A stretch of DNA of 64,000 nucleotides from Undibacterium sp. CCC3.4 (GCF_034347425.1 NZ_CP133779.1:3534001-3598000), one strand, 5' to 3'. Positions 1 to 8,298 are shown, numbered from the stretch's first letter. Notes: a model not told the origin generated them from the letters alone. Numbers and translations: made by a program.

Positions 1-453
1 ACGGGTGAGTATACGAGTTGGTTGACAGGCTATTAACTAGCCAAAAACCAGATATGCAATTAACACTCAGATGAACTACCCTACTCGCACCCCATCCGTA
101 CTCCGAATAACGACTCGGCTCATCGACCTCCCACTGTTTTGCCAGCTCGGTTTTTTCGATTCGCCCGAAAGAGTGAAAAGAGTAAAGAAAAGAAAGAATA
201 AAAAGAGTGAGTAAGGGTGGTTTCAGAAAGGGGGGGGGGCAGTGGTCGGTCGACCTCATGGCTCTTGTTGGCCACCTGTGGGTTAATTGCATTATTGGTG
301 ATCTGAATTAATATTTAATGATTCTATTTAAAGCTGCAAGACCTTGTATATTGCCATAAAAGATTTTATTAAATCTATTACATGATAGTAGTTTGAGTCA
401 CTTTGTGCCTCTTTCAAGAAAATTCTGCTAATATAAGAAAAAATACTTATGTG
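1..453. other. AT-rich non-coding stretch before hipBA
   Basis: No convincing coding region is visible. The stretch contains a run of ten G at about 231-239 and becomes strongly AT-rich from about 290 onward, unlike the genes further right. It may hold the end of a preceding element. I see no tRNA or integrase gene that would define an island boundary. Confidence 0.5.
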
Positions 454-473
454 TATAATTAGCTTAATTAAGC
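454..473 (+). promoter_or_regulatory. Candidate hipBA promoter and operator
   Basis: A perfect -10 hexamer TATAAT lies at 454-459 and is followed at 462-473 by the perfect 12-bp palindrome GCTTAATTAAGC. A clear -35 is not visible. The palindrome lies where transcription would start, about 50 bp before the antitoxin ATG. That is the usual position of an operator bound by an HTH antitoxin to repress its own operon. Binding by the downstream protein is inferred. Confidence 0.5.
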
Positions 474-521
474 CCCTTAAACTAATTTTTATTGTTTAAT
501 GACTTCTTTAAAGGCTCATAA

Positions 522-821
522 ATGAATCAACTAAATAACGAGGAACTCGAATCCTTACTCGGTGAGACGATCAAGAGAATTCGCTTACTCAAAAATATCG
601 ACCAGCAAACCCTATGCGCTCAAGCAGGTCTCAGCGTCACCGCCCTTAAGAATCTTGAAACTGGCCATGGTGCATCCGTTAAAACCCTCATCAAAGTATT
701 ACGTGGACTCGGGAAAACAGAATGGTTGCAATCCCTCTCTCCTATCGCCACGATTAATCCAATGACCTTACTGGCCAACCAAGCGCCACGCCAACGCGCA
801 CGCCGCAGCTCGAAGGAATAA
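522..821 (+). CDS. hipB: HipB-like HTH antitoxin
   Basis: This 99-residue protein is a XRE/Cro-type helix-turn-helix protein. The HTH runs over about residues 12-65, with the pattern TIKRIRLLKNIDQQTLCAQAG followed by the recognition helix SVTALKNLETG. The C-terminal tail is basic (RQRARRSSKE). An AAAGG sequence precedes the ATG. The next gene starts 3 bp after the stop and encodes a HipA-type kinase, so this is most likely the antitoxin that binds and neutralises HipA and represses the operon. The symbol is given by context and fold only; sequence similarity to the E. coli HipB is not tested. Confidence 0.8.
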   Translation: MNQLNNEELESLLGETIKRIRLLKNIDQQTLCAQAGLSVTALKNLETGHGASVKTLIKVLRGLGKTEWLQSLSPIATINPMTLLANQAPRQRARRSSKE

Positions 822-824
822 CTT

Positions 825-2138
825 ATGCCCCCGTCGACTAAAAAAAGCCGCTATACGCCGGCAAAAATCATTCAAGTGTCTATTTGGGGGCAGTTGGTTG
901 GTGCCGTAGCGCTCGATCCTATTTATGCTTATTACGTTTTTTCCTACGCCGAAAAGTTCAGACAATCATCGATTGAGCTCTCTCCACTGCAGATGCCTTT
1001 GAAATCGACCAGCGAACCGGTGATGTTTTCTGATTTGCCCGAAGCCACCTACAAACGCTTACCGGCGATGTTGGCCGACGCTCTACCCGATGATTTTGGC
1101 TCAGCACTCGTCGACCGCTTCATGGCAGAGCGCGGTATTTCCTCATCTCAAATTTCAGCACTTGATCGCCTTGCCTATATGGGATCACGTTCGATGGGGG
1201 CGATGGAATTCAAACCGCAACACGGCCCACGGAAAATGTCCTCAAGCGCGATTGTCTTAAGCTCGCTCGTCCAAGAAGCACGTAATGTAGTTTCCGGGAC
1301 CTTCGGCGATGATGATCATACAAAAGCTGCTTTGCGTAGCATCATCGAAGTCGGCACCTCAGCTGGTGGTGCCAGAGCAAAAGCGGTGATTGCATGGAAT
1401 CCCGACAGTCAAGAAATCCGTTCAGGTCATGCCAACGTCGACCTAGGCTTCACCCATTGGTTACTGAAATTTGATGGTGTTGGCAAGGATAAGGAGTTTT
1501 CTAGCAGCATGGGTTACGGCCGTATCGAGTATGCGTATTACCTTATGGCAAAGGCCGCAGGTGTTGCCATGACTGAATGTCGTCTATTGGAGGAAAACGG
1601 TCGCGCTCATTTTATGACGCGCCGCTTCGACCGGGAAGAAAATAATGTCCGTCACCACTTGCAAACGCTCTGTGCTATGGCACACGTCGATTATAAAAAA
1701 AAGGCGACCAACAGCTATGCGCAGTTTTTTATGACCATTCGTGATTTAGGCTTAGCACGGGAATCGATGGTACAAGCTTTCAGACGCATGGTATTCAATC
1801 TTATGGCGCGGAACTGCGATGACCATTCCAAGAATTTTTCTTTTCTGTTAAAACAAGGATCGCAATGGGAACTCAGCCCCGCCTACGATATGACATTTTC
1901 CTATAATCCGCACAGTGAATGGGTTTCGCAGCACCTGATGTCGGTCAACGGAAAATTCAGAGATTTTGAGCTTCAAGATATATTGGTTGAAGCAGATCGA
2001 TTTGGTATTGGCGAAATACGTTCCATCATTCTTGATGCCCAATCAGCGATATCTCGTTGGCGAGAATTTTCCGCTATTGCAGGCGTTAGTCAGGATGATG
2101 TACTGAGCATCGAGAAATTATTCTGGTTTCCGATCTAA
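825..2138 (+). CDS. hipA: HipA-type serine/threonine kinase toxin
   Basis: The 437-residue protein has the HipA layout: an N-terminal sub-domain (about 15-110), the motif DRLAYMGSRSMGAMEF (about 130), a glycine-rich nucleotide loop GTSAGGARAKAV (about 184), the ATP-contacting lysine in HWLLKF, the catalytic segment NCDDHSKNF (about 330) and the metal-binding SPAYDMTF. All key motifs look intact. In the known family the kinase phosphorylates a translation factor such as glutamyl-tRNA synthetase and induces dormancy; the target here is unknown. The start codon follows AAGGAATAACTT inside the end of hipB, so the two genes are probably translated as a pair. Confidence 0.87.
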   Translation: MPPSTKKSRYTPAKIIQVSIWGQLVGAVALDPIYAYYVFSYAEKFRQSSIELSPLQMPLKSTSEPVMFSDLPEATYKRLPAMLADALPDDFGSALVDRFMAERGISSSQISALDRLAYMGSRSMGAMEFKPQHGPRKMSSSAIVLSSLVQEARNVVSGTFGDDDHTKAALRSIIEVGTSAGGARAKAVIAWNPDSQEIRSGHANVDLGFTHWLLKFDGVGKDKEFSSSMGYGRIEYAYYLMAKAAGVAMTECRLLEENGRAHFMTRRFDREENNVRHHLQTLCAMAHVDYKKKATNSYAQFFMTIRDLGLARESMVQAFRRMVFNLMARNCDDHSKNFSFLLKQGSQWELSPAYDMTFSYNPHSEWVSQHLMSVNGKFRDFELQDILVEADRFGIGEIRSIILDAQSAISRWREFSAIAGVSQDDVLSIEKLFWFPI

Positions 2139-2145
2139 GCGCCTC

Positions 2146-2182
2146 TTTATGCTCCAGGTCTTCTTGTCGCGTGTTCATTTCT
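2146..2182. repeat. 37-bp direct repeat, copy 1
   Basis: This segment matches 3276-3312 at 36 of 37 positions, the mismatch being C at 2152 versus G at 3282. It begins 8 bp after the hipA stop and ends one base before the stop codon of the PIN toxin gene (read on the minus strand). Copy 2 lies inside the C-terminal coding part of the broken AIPR gene, so copy 1 is a stray fragment of that gene. Confidence 0.85.
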
Positions 2183-2183
2183 G

Positions 2184-2612
2184 TCACTGCGATACCTCCC
2201 ACGGATTGATGAGGCTGACTCCCGTAGGCTTGAAATCAGCGACGTTGCGAGTGACCACGGTCATGCCATGCACAAGGGCAGTGGCCGCGATCAGTGCATC
2301 ACGCTCGCCGCGCTGGTCGGGACAATGCAGTCGGGCGCAGCGTAGTGCCACGGCGGTGTCGACAGGCAGCGTGCGACCGGAAAACTCGGGCAATACGTGC
2401 TGTTCCAGCCACGAACGCAGCATGGCGCCTTGGGTCACATCCTTGCGCTCAATCGACAGAACGCCAAGCTCAAGTTCCATGATGGTGATGGCCGATACAA
2501 AGAGATCGGCGGCATCAACGCTTTCCGCCCATGCCGTCACGTTCGCATCGGCCTTGCCAAGCCGGACCTTGCGTAGTTCGGACACCACGTTGGTGTCGAG
2601 AACAAACATCAT
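2184..2612 (-). CDS. vapC: PIN-domain toxin, VapC/FitB type
   Basis: The 142-residue protein is a complete PIN-domain ribonuclease. It has the N-terminal FVLDTNVVSEL (first acidic residue), the ITIMELELGV glutamate, the ERDALIAATALVHGMTVVTRN segment with the later acidic residues, and a C-terminal INPWE. Such enzymes cleave tRNA or other RNA using a Mg2+-binding acidic cluster. It overlaps the upstream antitoxin gene by an ATGA-type 4-bp overlap, so translation is coupled. Its stop codon lies directly beside a 37-bp repeat, which suggests that the cassette arrived or was rearranged at that point. Confidence 0.88.
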   Translation of the reverse strand: MMFVLDTNVVSELRKVRLGKADANVTAWAESVDAADLFVSAITIMELELGVLSIERKDVTQGAMLRSWLEQHVLPEFSGRTLPVDTAVALRCARLHCPDQRGERDALIAATALVHGMTVVTRNVADFKPTGVSLINPWEVSQ

Positions 2613-2863
2613 GAGAAATCAGCCGGCCGGCTTTGGATGCTCACGCGTGGCGGCGCAAACTCCATGTCGGCGATCCCCGGCATTGCCAGCGCGTCGGCGA
2701 TATTGCGCCGCTGCTTAGTCAGCCTCTGATAGTCGTCAAAGCTCAACAGGACATGCGCGGGTTTACCTCGGTCGGTGATGAACACCGGCCCATTCTTTGC
2801 GGCCCGTTTTGCCTCGCTCGCCCCTTGATTGAACTCGCGGCTTGATAAGGTGGTAATGGTCAT
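2609..2863 (-). CDS. Phd/YefM-family antitoxin
   Basis: This 84-residue protein has the Phd/YefM pattern: an N-terminal TTLSSREFNQGASEAKRAAKNGPVFITDRGKPAHVLLS beta/alpha DNA-binding part (about 3-45), followed by a flexible C-terminal region that in this family wraps around the toxin. It immediately precedes, and overlaps by 4 bp, the PIN toxin gene. It most likely neutralises that toxin and represses the operon. The pairing of a Phd-type antitoxin with a PIN toxin is common in proteobacteria. Confidence 0.87.
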   Translation of the reverse strand: MTITTLSSREFNQGASEAKRAAKNGPVFITDRGKPAHVLLSFDDYQRLTKQRRNIADALAMPGIADMEFAPPRVSIQSRPADFS

Positions 2864-3074
2864 GGCGACACCTCACATACATTCAATAATGTAGAGATGT
2901 TACTACTGAAATAAAACGGGTGCAAGCGTTTCAAAGTCGGTAAGCAGTCGGTAGCGGGTTGTACGCAGGAACTGTCAGCACAGCGGGCAAATTCCGCCGG
3001 TTTGGGCTTACCACCCCTGCATTCTATCCTCATTGGCAACGACCAATTCCACTGCGATTCAATCGGCGCTTCCC

Positions 3075-4778
3075 TTACTTTTCCAAATCGTCAAACCGAT
3101 CCATCACTTGTAATTCCGACACTAAATCGCCACGGCGGAATGTCGCCGAGAGTTGCTGCATGGAGATTTCATTGTTGCCGTAAAGACGCTTCAGTGCAAT
3201 ATTGACGTCATGAACGGATTCGTTGAAATAGCGCTCGCCATCATGCTCAATTTTTTCGCGAGCGATGGTGAAATTTTTATGGTCCAGGTCTTCTTGTCGC
3301 GTGTTCATTTCTTTAAGTAAGCGTACGCCCATACGCATCGCTATGAAACAAGACGCATAACGAACAAAAATCGGATCATGCTCAGCCGGGCGGCGACGAT
3401 GATTTTAAGCAATACGATAAATCAATACGGCCGTGATCACTTGAGCGCCGTTCAACTGCGCTGTGAAGATGACATCATAGAGTTTTCCGAAATGTTCTCT
3501 GGCGAAAAATTTCGCTTGGCGGGGTGCGTGCCGCCATACCGATAGCAATGCTTCCGCAGCCGTGCCGTGGGTGATGTCGCTTGGCTTGCCTGTTCCATCC
3601 GCACGTTTGCGACGATAGACAAAGCCGAAATCCTGAATGTGACTTTCCAACTGTTTTTGTTTTTCATCATTGGACTTCAAATCCTTCAGATCTACCGGAT
3701 TTTGACTGTTCGTCGCATGCGTAATCTGTAAAAATATGTCTTCATCGTCTTTAGGTAGTTTATACAGGCGAACCAAGACGGATGCATCTTCCGGTAAATG
3801 TTGCCCGGAAATTTCAAGTTCTTCGCTGGTCTTCAATATGGTCATACAGGTTTGACCGCCGTTTACAATCTGCAAATTTTCAATTTTCACTTGAAAGTTG
3901 CTGTTTTGCAGGGCATTGTATGAAAAATCATTGCAGACTAATGTGATGCCGTTATTAAAAAAATAAAAGTTGGAAGAATAGGGTGATAATAAAGTGTTAC
4001 GAATGCCTTCGTTCACACGATTGCCATGCAAACTAAGATAACGACGAATGTTGCGCTCAAGCAGCCTTTCTCCATGTGTTTTCATTAAGTTTGCAATCTC
4101 GCTGACCGGTACGCGACCGATGCAGACGCGGCTGTAATGCATATCTTCCACGGTCGCTTTGCCGGTCAGTCTCAATGTGGTGTCGATATGTTTGATGCGC
4201 TGCAGGATGCTTAATAAAATGTCATGATTGACGTAGTCCCAACTGACTTGGTCGCCGAAGGCGGCCCTGGCAATCGCTTCGTCTGCCGATTTATTCCAGC
4301 GTAATCCGTTGTTGCATGCAATGACACGCACTCGCGGAATATGGCCATCGCGAATCATCGAGCGTACTTCTGCTACCTTGACTGCAAGCCGGTCGTTAAT
4401 GGCCGCCAATCTGGCATGGGGATCAAAAATATATTTGATGGCGTTAATCAGTGAATCGATGCTTCTTTCTTCAAAGTTTGAAGTGGCATCTAATTTGGCC
4501 TTGTATTTTGCCTGAAAAAGTGTCACACCAAACTCGCCATCAACAACTTCGGTGATATGCATCGCATCAACACCAAAATCTTGCGAGCGATCTGTGACAC
4601 AATCGAAGGCTTCATCCGGTTCCAGATCGAGCATCGTACGAACCGAAAAATACACGAACGCCAAGGATTTCAGCTTGGTCTCATCGTGTTGGCAGCCTAA
4701 TTCTGACTGTGCGCGTTCGCGAATTTCTTCTTTGATGCCATCTACTCTTTGATCGATGATGGAAGCATTGATATTCAT
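3075..4778 (-). pseudogene. AIPR-family abortive-infection gene broken by an in-frame stop
   Basis: The first part (4778 down to 3408) encodes 457 residues with AIPR (abortive infection phage resistance) hallmarks: QDFGVDAMHI near the N-terminus, FQAKYK, then NFYFFNNGITLVCNDF and LQIVNGGQTC in the centre. A TAA at 3405-3407 interrupts it. The same frame then runs on without another stop to 3075, giving a further 109 codons that contain EHDPIFVRYA and a C-terminal SMQQLSATFRRGDL. Read through, the protein would be about 567 residues, a plausible full length. The start at 4778 is preferred to the upstream ATG at 4808 because CTGGAG lies 7-8 bp before it. A nonsense substitution fits better than an indel because the frame is unchanged. 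A truncated product may still be made. Confidence 0.8.
3276..3312. repeat. 37-bp direct repeat, copy 2 (inside AIPR gene)
   Basis: This is the partner of the copy at 2146-2182 (36 of 37 identical) and lies in the C-terminal coding part of the AIPR pseudogene. The two copies bracket the Phd/PIN cassette and the last roughly 200 bp of the AIPR reading frame. Confidence 0.85.
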
Positions 4779-5051
4779 AGAGAACTCCAGTTCAGATCCG
4801 CTTAACATATTACTGCTTTGCTACCAATCGGGATCGGGTTGACATCCTTCCCGCCCTCAAGAGGCTGTCGCACAAGCCTGATGGACGCTTTTTCACACAT
4901 GAAACACCGACTACCTCGTCAGTTCCGCATGCTTTTGGCTGGAACACAGTATCGTTTTCAGCACGGAAAACAGCATGATTTCTGGCATTTTTTTTAAGCA
5001 CGAACGCCGTCAGGTTCTCGCGCAAAAGCGCACTGATCCTTACCCACAAGT

Positions 5052-5247
5052 CAGGTCGATTGCGTATCCACCCAGCCGCCCAATTCGTCATTGCCGCGCA
5101 GGCGCCTTTTATATCTGTGCTGCTCAGGCGCAGCAGGACGTGTTCATTTCACAGAAAAAAAAGTGCCCGTGATCGACCCTCTCACCCTGAAGGCACTGAC
5201 GTGCCACTGGATTCCCCGCCTGCGCGGGGAATGACGAGTCGAGAGCA
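5052..5247. repeat. ~200-bp repeat unit, copy 1
   Basis: It begins CAGGTCGATTGCGTATCCAC and ends GAGAGCA. It matches 5251-5469 closely but lacks a roughly 23-bp segment that is present in the second copy after GCGCAGGCG. It ends with the fold-back motif CTGGATTCCCCGCCTGCGCG followed by GGGAATGACGA, a type of sequence widespread between genes in beta- and gammaproteobacteria. Confidence 0.85.
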
Positions 5248-5250
5248 GGC

Positions 5251-5469
5251 CAGGTCGACTACGTATCCACCCAGTCGCCCAATTCGTCATTGCCGCGCAG
5301 GCGGCAATCCAGTGGCGCGCACGCGCCTTTTATATCTGTGCGGCTCAGGCGCAGCAGGACGTGTTGATTTAACAGGAAAAAAAAGTGCCCGTGATCGACC
5401 CTCTCACCCTGAAGGCACTGTCGTGCCACTGGATTCCCCGCCTGCGCGGGGAATGACGAGGCGAGAGCA
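5251..5469. repeat. ~220-bp repeat unit, copy 2, with fold-back ends
   Basis: This is the complete copy. Its left part (about 5282-5316, ATTCGTCATTGCCGCGCAGG onward to CCAGTGGC) is an approximate inverted repeat of its right part (about 5425-5460, GCCACTGGATTCCCCGCCTG onward to ATGACGA), so the unit can fold into a long hairpin. The copies are separated by only 3 bp. Confidence 0.85.
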
Positions 5470-5754
5470 TGGGGGAATGACATGTCGGCCAGTTGGAGTA
5501 ATGATACCGACTGAAAACTCTTTTGCGACAGCCTCTGAAGGCCGGGGTTTTACACCCAGGTCAGATTTTTGATGATCGACTAACTCGTAGCTTATTTCAT
5601 TTCTTTGATGAACTGCGCAACCGCTATGCCTTGAACAGTTACGCATCCCCTTAGGCTCGCAACATTTCTTTACAACACAATATCGCCGTGTCGGGCAGGG
5701 CCTTGCAGTACAATGGCATTGATTTACTCCAAATGATTTTAACCATCCTCTCCT

Positions 5755-6729
5755 ATGAAACGACCGCGCTTCCTTCCCGATAATATGACTTTGATGCTGC
5801 TGACGGTGGTGCTGATCGCCAGTGTCTTTCCAGCCCGCGGTACGCTGGCGCTGCGCTTTGATGATCTGTCGACCGGTATGATCGGTTTGCTGTTTTTTAT
5901 GCATGGGGCGAAACTGTCACGCGAGGCAGTGTTGGCCGGCGCGACCCATTGGCGCTTGCATTTGTTGGTGCTGGCGGTGACGTTCGCACTGTTTCCCTTG
6001 CTCGGTTTGCTGCTTAAGCCGGCACTGTTGCCCTTGGTGACGCCGGACTTGTATCTCGGTATTTTGTTTTTATGTGTGCTGCCGTCGACCGTGCAGTCGT
6101 CGATTGCGTTTACCTCGGTAGCGCGCGGCAATGTGCCGGCGGCCGTCTGCAGTGCTTCGGCCAGTAATTTACTCGGCATCGTGCTCACGCCGCTGTTGGT
6201 CAGTGTCGTCATCAAAGCTTCCGGTGACAGTAATTCTTCGCTCGATGCCATGCTCAAGATTGTGTATCAGTTACTGCTGCCGTTTGTAGCCGGGCAGTTG
6301 GCGCGTCCGTATTTGCAAGCGTGGATTACGCGTCACATCGTGGTACTTAAAATGGTCGACCAGAGTTCGATTTTGCTGGTGGTGTTCGTGGCTTTCAGTG
6401 CGGCGGTGGTGCAGGGCTTGTGGCAGCAAATTCCGACGACGATGTTGTTGAGTCTGCTGCTCATCAGCAGTGTGTTGCTGGCCGTGATCATGGGTGTGAC
6501 GGTGCTGCTCAGTCGTCGCCTCGGCTTTAGTAAGGAAGATGAGATCACCATCGTGTTTTGTGCTTCGAAAAAAAGTCTGGCCAGCGGGGTGCCGATGGCG
6601 AAAGTCTTGTTTTCCAGCGCCAGTGTCGGCATGGTGTTATTGCCACTGATGCTGTTCCACCAATTGCAATTGATGGTGTGTGCCGTGCTGGCGCAACGCT
6701 ACGCTACGCGCAACGATAAGGAGGCATGA
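5755..6729 (+). CDS. Bile acid:sodium symporter family transporter
   Basis: The 324-residue protein is highly hydrophobic, with about nine to ten predicted membrane segments. It resembles the BASS/SBF-like family (N-terminal [20 protein letters not shown], central [18 protein letters not shown] and ASASNLLG, and late [15 protein letters not shown], typical of the crossover helices). These inner-membrane carriers import organic anions with Na+. Its stop overlaps the start of the hydroxypyruvate isomerase gene, so the substrate may be a related small hydroxy- or keto-acid; that link is an inference. No strong ribosome-binding site is visible before the chosen ATG. Confidence 0.82.
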   Translation: MKRPRFLPDNMTLMLLTVVLIASVFPARGTLALRFDDLSTGMIGLLFFMHGAKLSREAVLAGATHWRLHLLVLAVTFALFPLLGLLLKPALLPLVTPDLYLGILFLCVLPSTVQSSIAFTSVARGNVPAAVCSASASNLLGIVLTPLLVSVVIKASGDSNSSLDAMLKIVYQLLLPFVAGQLARPYLQAWITRHIVVLKMVDQSSILLVVFVAFSAAVVQGLWQQIPTTMLLSLLLISSVLLAVIMGVTVLLSRRLGFSKEDEITIVFCASKKSLASGVPMAKVLFSSASVGMVLLPLMLFHQLQLMVCAVLAQRYATRNDKEA

Positions 6730-7520
6730 TGCCGAAATTTGCCGCCAACCTGAGCATGATGTACGCGGAATTACCGTTCATGGAGCGCTTTGCTGCGGCT
6801 GCCAAAGATGGGTTTTCTGCGGTTGAATATTTGTTTCCGTATGAGTATGCTGCGGCCGATCTGGCGGCCCGTTTGGCTGAGTCGGGGCTGCAGCAGGTGC
6901 TGTTCAATGCCCCGCCAGGCGACTGGGCGGCCGGTGAGCGTGGCATCGCTGCACAGCCGGGGCGTGAGGATGAATTCAAGCGTGGCTTTGAGCGTGCGCT
7001 GGAGTATGCGCGTGTGCTCGGCAATCGGCAGATTCATGTGATGTCCGGTATGATTGCGCCGCAATTCGATATGGCGCGGCAACAGGCGGTGTATTTGAGT
7101 AATCTCGCGCATGCTGCCTTGTTGGCTTCGCGCGAAAACATCACGGTATTGATCGAGCCTATCAATACCCGCGACATGCCTGCTTATTTTTTGCAGCGCC
7201 AAGAGCAAGCTCAGCGTATTTGTGAAGACATCGGCGTCAGCCACTTGCAAGTGCAATTTGATATCTATCATTGTCAAATCATGGAGGGCGATGTCAGCAG
7301 TAAATTGCAACGCGATATGCACCGTCCGCATGCTGGTATTGGGCATGTACAGATTGCCGGTGTACCGGCGCGGCAAGAGCCTGATCGGGGCGAACTGAAT
7401 TATCCGCACTTGTTTGCCTTGCTCGACGAATTGGATTATCGCGGTTGGGTCGGCTGTGAATATCGGCCGCGTGCCGGTACCTCGGCTGGGCTCGCTTGGT
7501 TGCGGCCTTGGTTGGGGTGA
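6729..7520 (+). CDS. hyi: Hydroxypyruvate isomerase family TIM-barrel enzyme
   Basis: About 263 residues with the Hyi/xylose-isomerase-like barrel: [20 protein letters not shown] at the N-terminus, [28 protein letters not shown] with the metal-binding glutamate, [27 protein letters not shown] and a C-terminal CEYRP with the second glutamate. The family interconverts hydroxypyruvate and tartronate semialdehyde in glyoxylate metabolism. AAGGAGG lies just upstream. Two consecutive ATGs (6726, 6729) are possible; 6729 gives the family-like MPKFAAN start. Either way the gene overlaps or abuts the symporter stop, indicating one transcript. Confidence 0.85.
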   Translation: MPKFAANLSMMYAELPFMERFAAAAKDGFSAVEYLFPYEYAAADLAARLAESGLQQVLFNAPPGDWAAGERGIAAQPGREDEFKRGFERALEYARVLGNRQIHVMSGMIAPQFDMARQQAVYLSNLAHAALLASRENITVLIEPINTRDMPAYFLQRQEQAQRICEDIGVSHLQVQFDIYHCQIMEGDVSSKLQRDMHRPHAGIGHVQIAGVPARQEPDRGELNYPHLFALLDELDYRGWVGCEYRPRAGTSAGLAWLRPWLG

Positions 7521-7587
7521 GCGCTTGTCGGACTTGTAGGTTGACATGAATTAATTGATGCTCGAGGGCTTGAATGCATGCTGAACC

Positions 7588-7698
7588 AATTTCCAGCTTT
7601 AGGCTCGGATCGAATGTTTTGCGTTTTCTTGTTGCCATGTGTTACTCCTCAGGTGGTGTATTTTCCACCGATTGAGGTGTCCGGGCAAATTAGGCCAC
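7588..7698 (-). mobile_element. Remnant of an IS3-family insertion sequence (left end and orfA start)
   Basis: On the minus strand a GAGGAG ribosome-binding site precedes an ATG at 7638. The frame reads MATRKRKTFDPSLKLEI, which is the typical beginning of an IS3-type OrfA transposase, and after about 17 codons it loses resemblance. The DNA before it, beginning GTGGCCTAATTTGCCCGGAC at 7698, looks like the terminal region of such an element. Nothing else of the transposase is present, so this is a decayed fragment. The assignment rests on recognising the OrfA N-terminus. Confidence 0.55.
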
Positions 7699-7727
7699 AG
7701 CACGTCACTCCCGCATGCCCCGGTCCC

Positions 7728-7946
7728 GTCATTCCCGCATGCTTTTGGCGGGAACCCAGTGTCGTTTTCAGCGCTGAAAACACGATCATATCTGGCATTT
7801 TCAGTTAAGCACGAACGCCGCTGGGTTCCTGCCAAAAGCGCGCAGGAATGACGTGGCCACCAGTTGGGGTAATGATACCGACTCAATACCCTTTTGCGAC
7901 AGCCTCTTTTGGCCGGAGTTTTCAACCCTAGTCGGATTGTTGATGA
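7728..7946. repeat. Diverged copy of the 4860-5575 repeat block
   Basis: GTCATTCCCGCATGCTTTTG at 7728 and the inverted partner ending CGCGCAGGAATGACG at about 7853 form a fold-back hairpin that resembles 4926-5040. It is followed by AATGATACCGACT (7871-7883), TTTTGCGACAGCCTCT (7892-7907) and GGCCGGAGTTTT. The same order occurs at 5500-5560. Only one end of the inverted-repeat pair is found here. No gene is present. Confidence 0.7.
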
Positions 7947-7955
7947 GCTGATGTG

Positions 7956-8078
7956 ATGACAGCGCTGACAGTACGCAATCTGCCCGACGATCTGCATCGT
8001 GCAATGCGGATGTGGGCCGCGCAACATGGACACAAAATTTCTTATGGATATTGCGTACAACGACCGAGTTGCGCGTAA
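7956..8078 (+). pseudogene. Truncated FitA-like ribbon-helix-helix antitoxin
   Basis: The short frame reads MTALTVRNLPDDLHRAMRMW and then AAQHGHKIS, the start of FitA/VapB-type antitoxins (TVRNLPDDVHRALRxxAAxHG is the family pattern). The family sequence stops at about residue 29 and an unrelated tail of about 11 residues ends at a TAA. The dimerisation helix and the C-terminal toxin-binding part are missing, and no PIN toxin follows. It is probably a remnant. Confidence 0.6.
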
Positions 8079-8127
8079 TGGATTTGGCGGCGAGCCGTTA
8101 TCGACTAGTCTTGATGGAGCGAGAAAA

Positions 8128-8298
8128 ATGCGTCATCAAGAATTCGCCAGTATTTGGGATGCGATAGAGGACACGCCCGAAGCAGCGGCAAACATGAAGC
8201 TGTGCTCTGGCTGGATGAAGGCATTGAAAGCCCATCTGACCCGCAGCGGCATGAGCCAATCACAAGCGGCCAAGCTGTTCGGGCTCGACGCGTTGTGA
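8128..8298 (+). pseudogene. HTH antitoxin-like gene with apparent internal deletion
   Basis: The 56-residue frame begins MRHQEFASIWDAIEDTPEAA and includes MSQSQAAKLFG, typical of small XRE-family regulators found with HigB-type toxins. In that family KLFG is followed by VTQPRVSDLMRGK and later by LFGLDAL. Here KLFG runs straight into LDAL and a stop. The HTH recognition helix is therefore missing, consistent with recombination between the two LFG-coding stretches. The start at 8128 (after GAGAAAA) is chosen over the longer frame from 7999. No toxin gene accompanies it. Confidence 0.6.

Larger units (their letters stand above)
4860..5536. repeat. Repeat block with 16-bp inverted ends (MITE-like)
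   Basis: AGAGGCTGTCGCACAA at 4860-4875 and TTTTGCGACAGCCTCT at 5521-5536 are inverted copies with one mismatch and bound a 677-bp stretch with no credible gene. Inside are a degenerate hairpin unit at about 4926-5040 and two tandem copies of a longer unit (5052-5247 and 5251-5469). Open frames through here (for example 5060-5572 +) follow the repeats and have no protein-like composition. It could be a non-autonomous element, but no target-site duplication was established. Confidence 0.55.

Noticed and set aside
231..240. Run of about ten G as a phase-variation tract
   Set aside because: It lies in non-coding DNA far from any promoter or start codon, so a switching role cannot be supported.
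4810..5091. 93-codon minus-strand frame
   Set aside because: It spans the end of the repeat block and hairpin unit; the composition follows the repeat.
5060..5572. 170-codon open frame
   Set aside because: It lies wholly in the duplicated fold-back repeats and its product mirrors the repeat; no ribosome-binding site or family.
5404..5904. 166-codon minus-strand frame
   Set aside because: It crosses repeat DNA and overlaps the start of the symporter gene antisense, with no recognisable protein pattern.
7294..7638. 114-codon minus-strand frame
   Set aside because: Only the first about 17 codons resemble a transposase start; the rest is antisense to the hydroxypyruvate isomerase gene.
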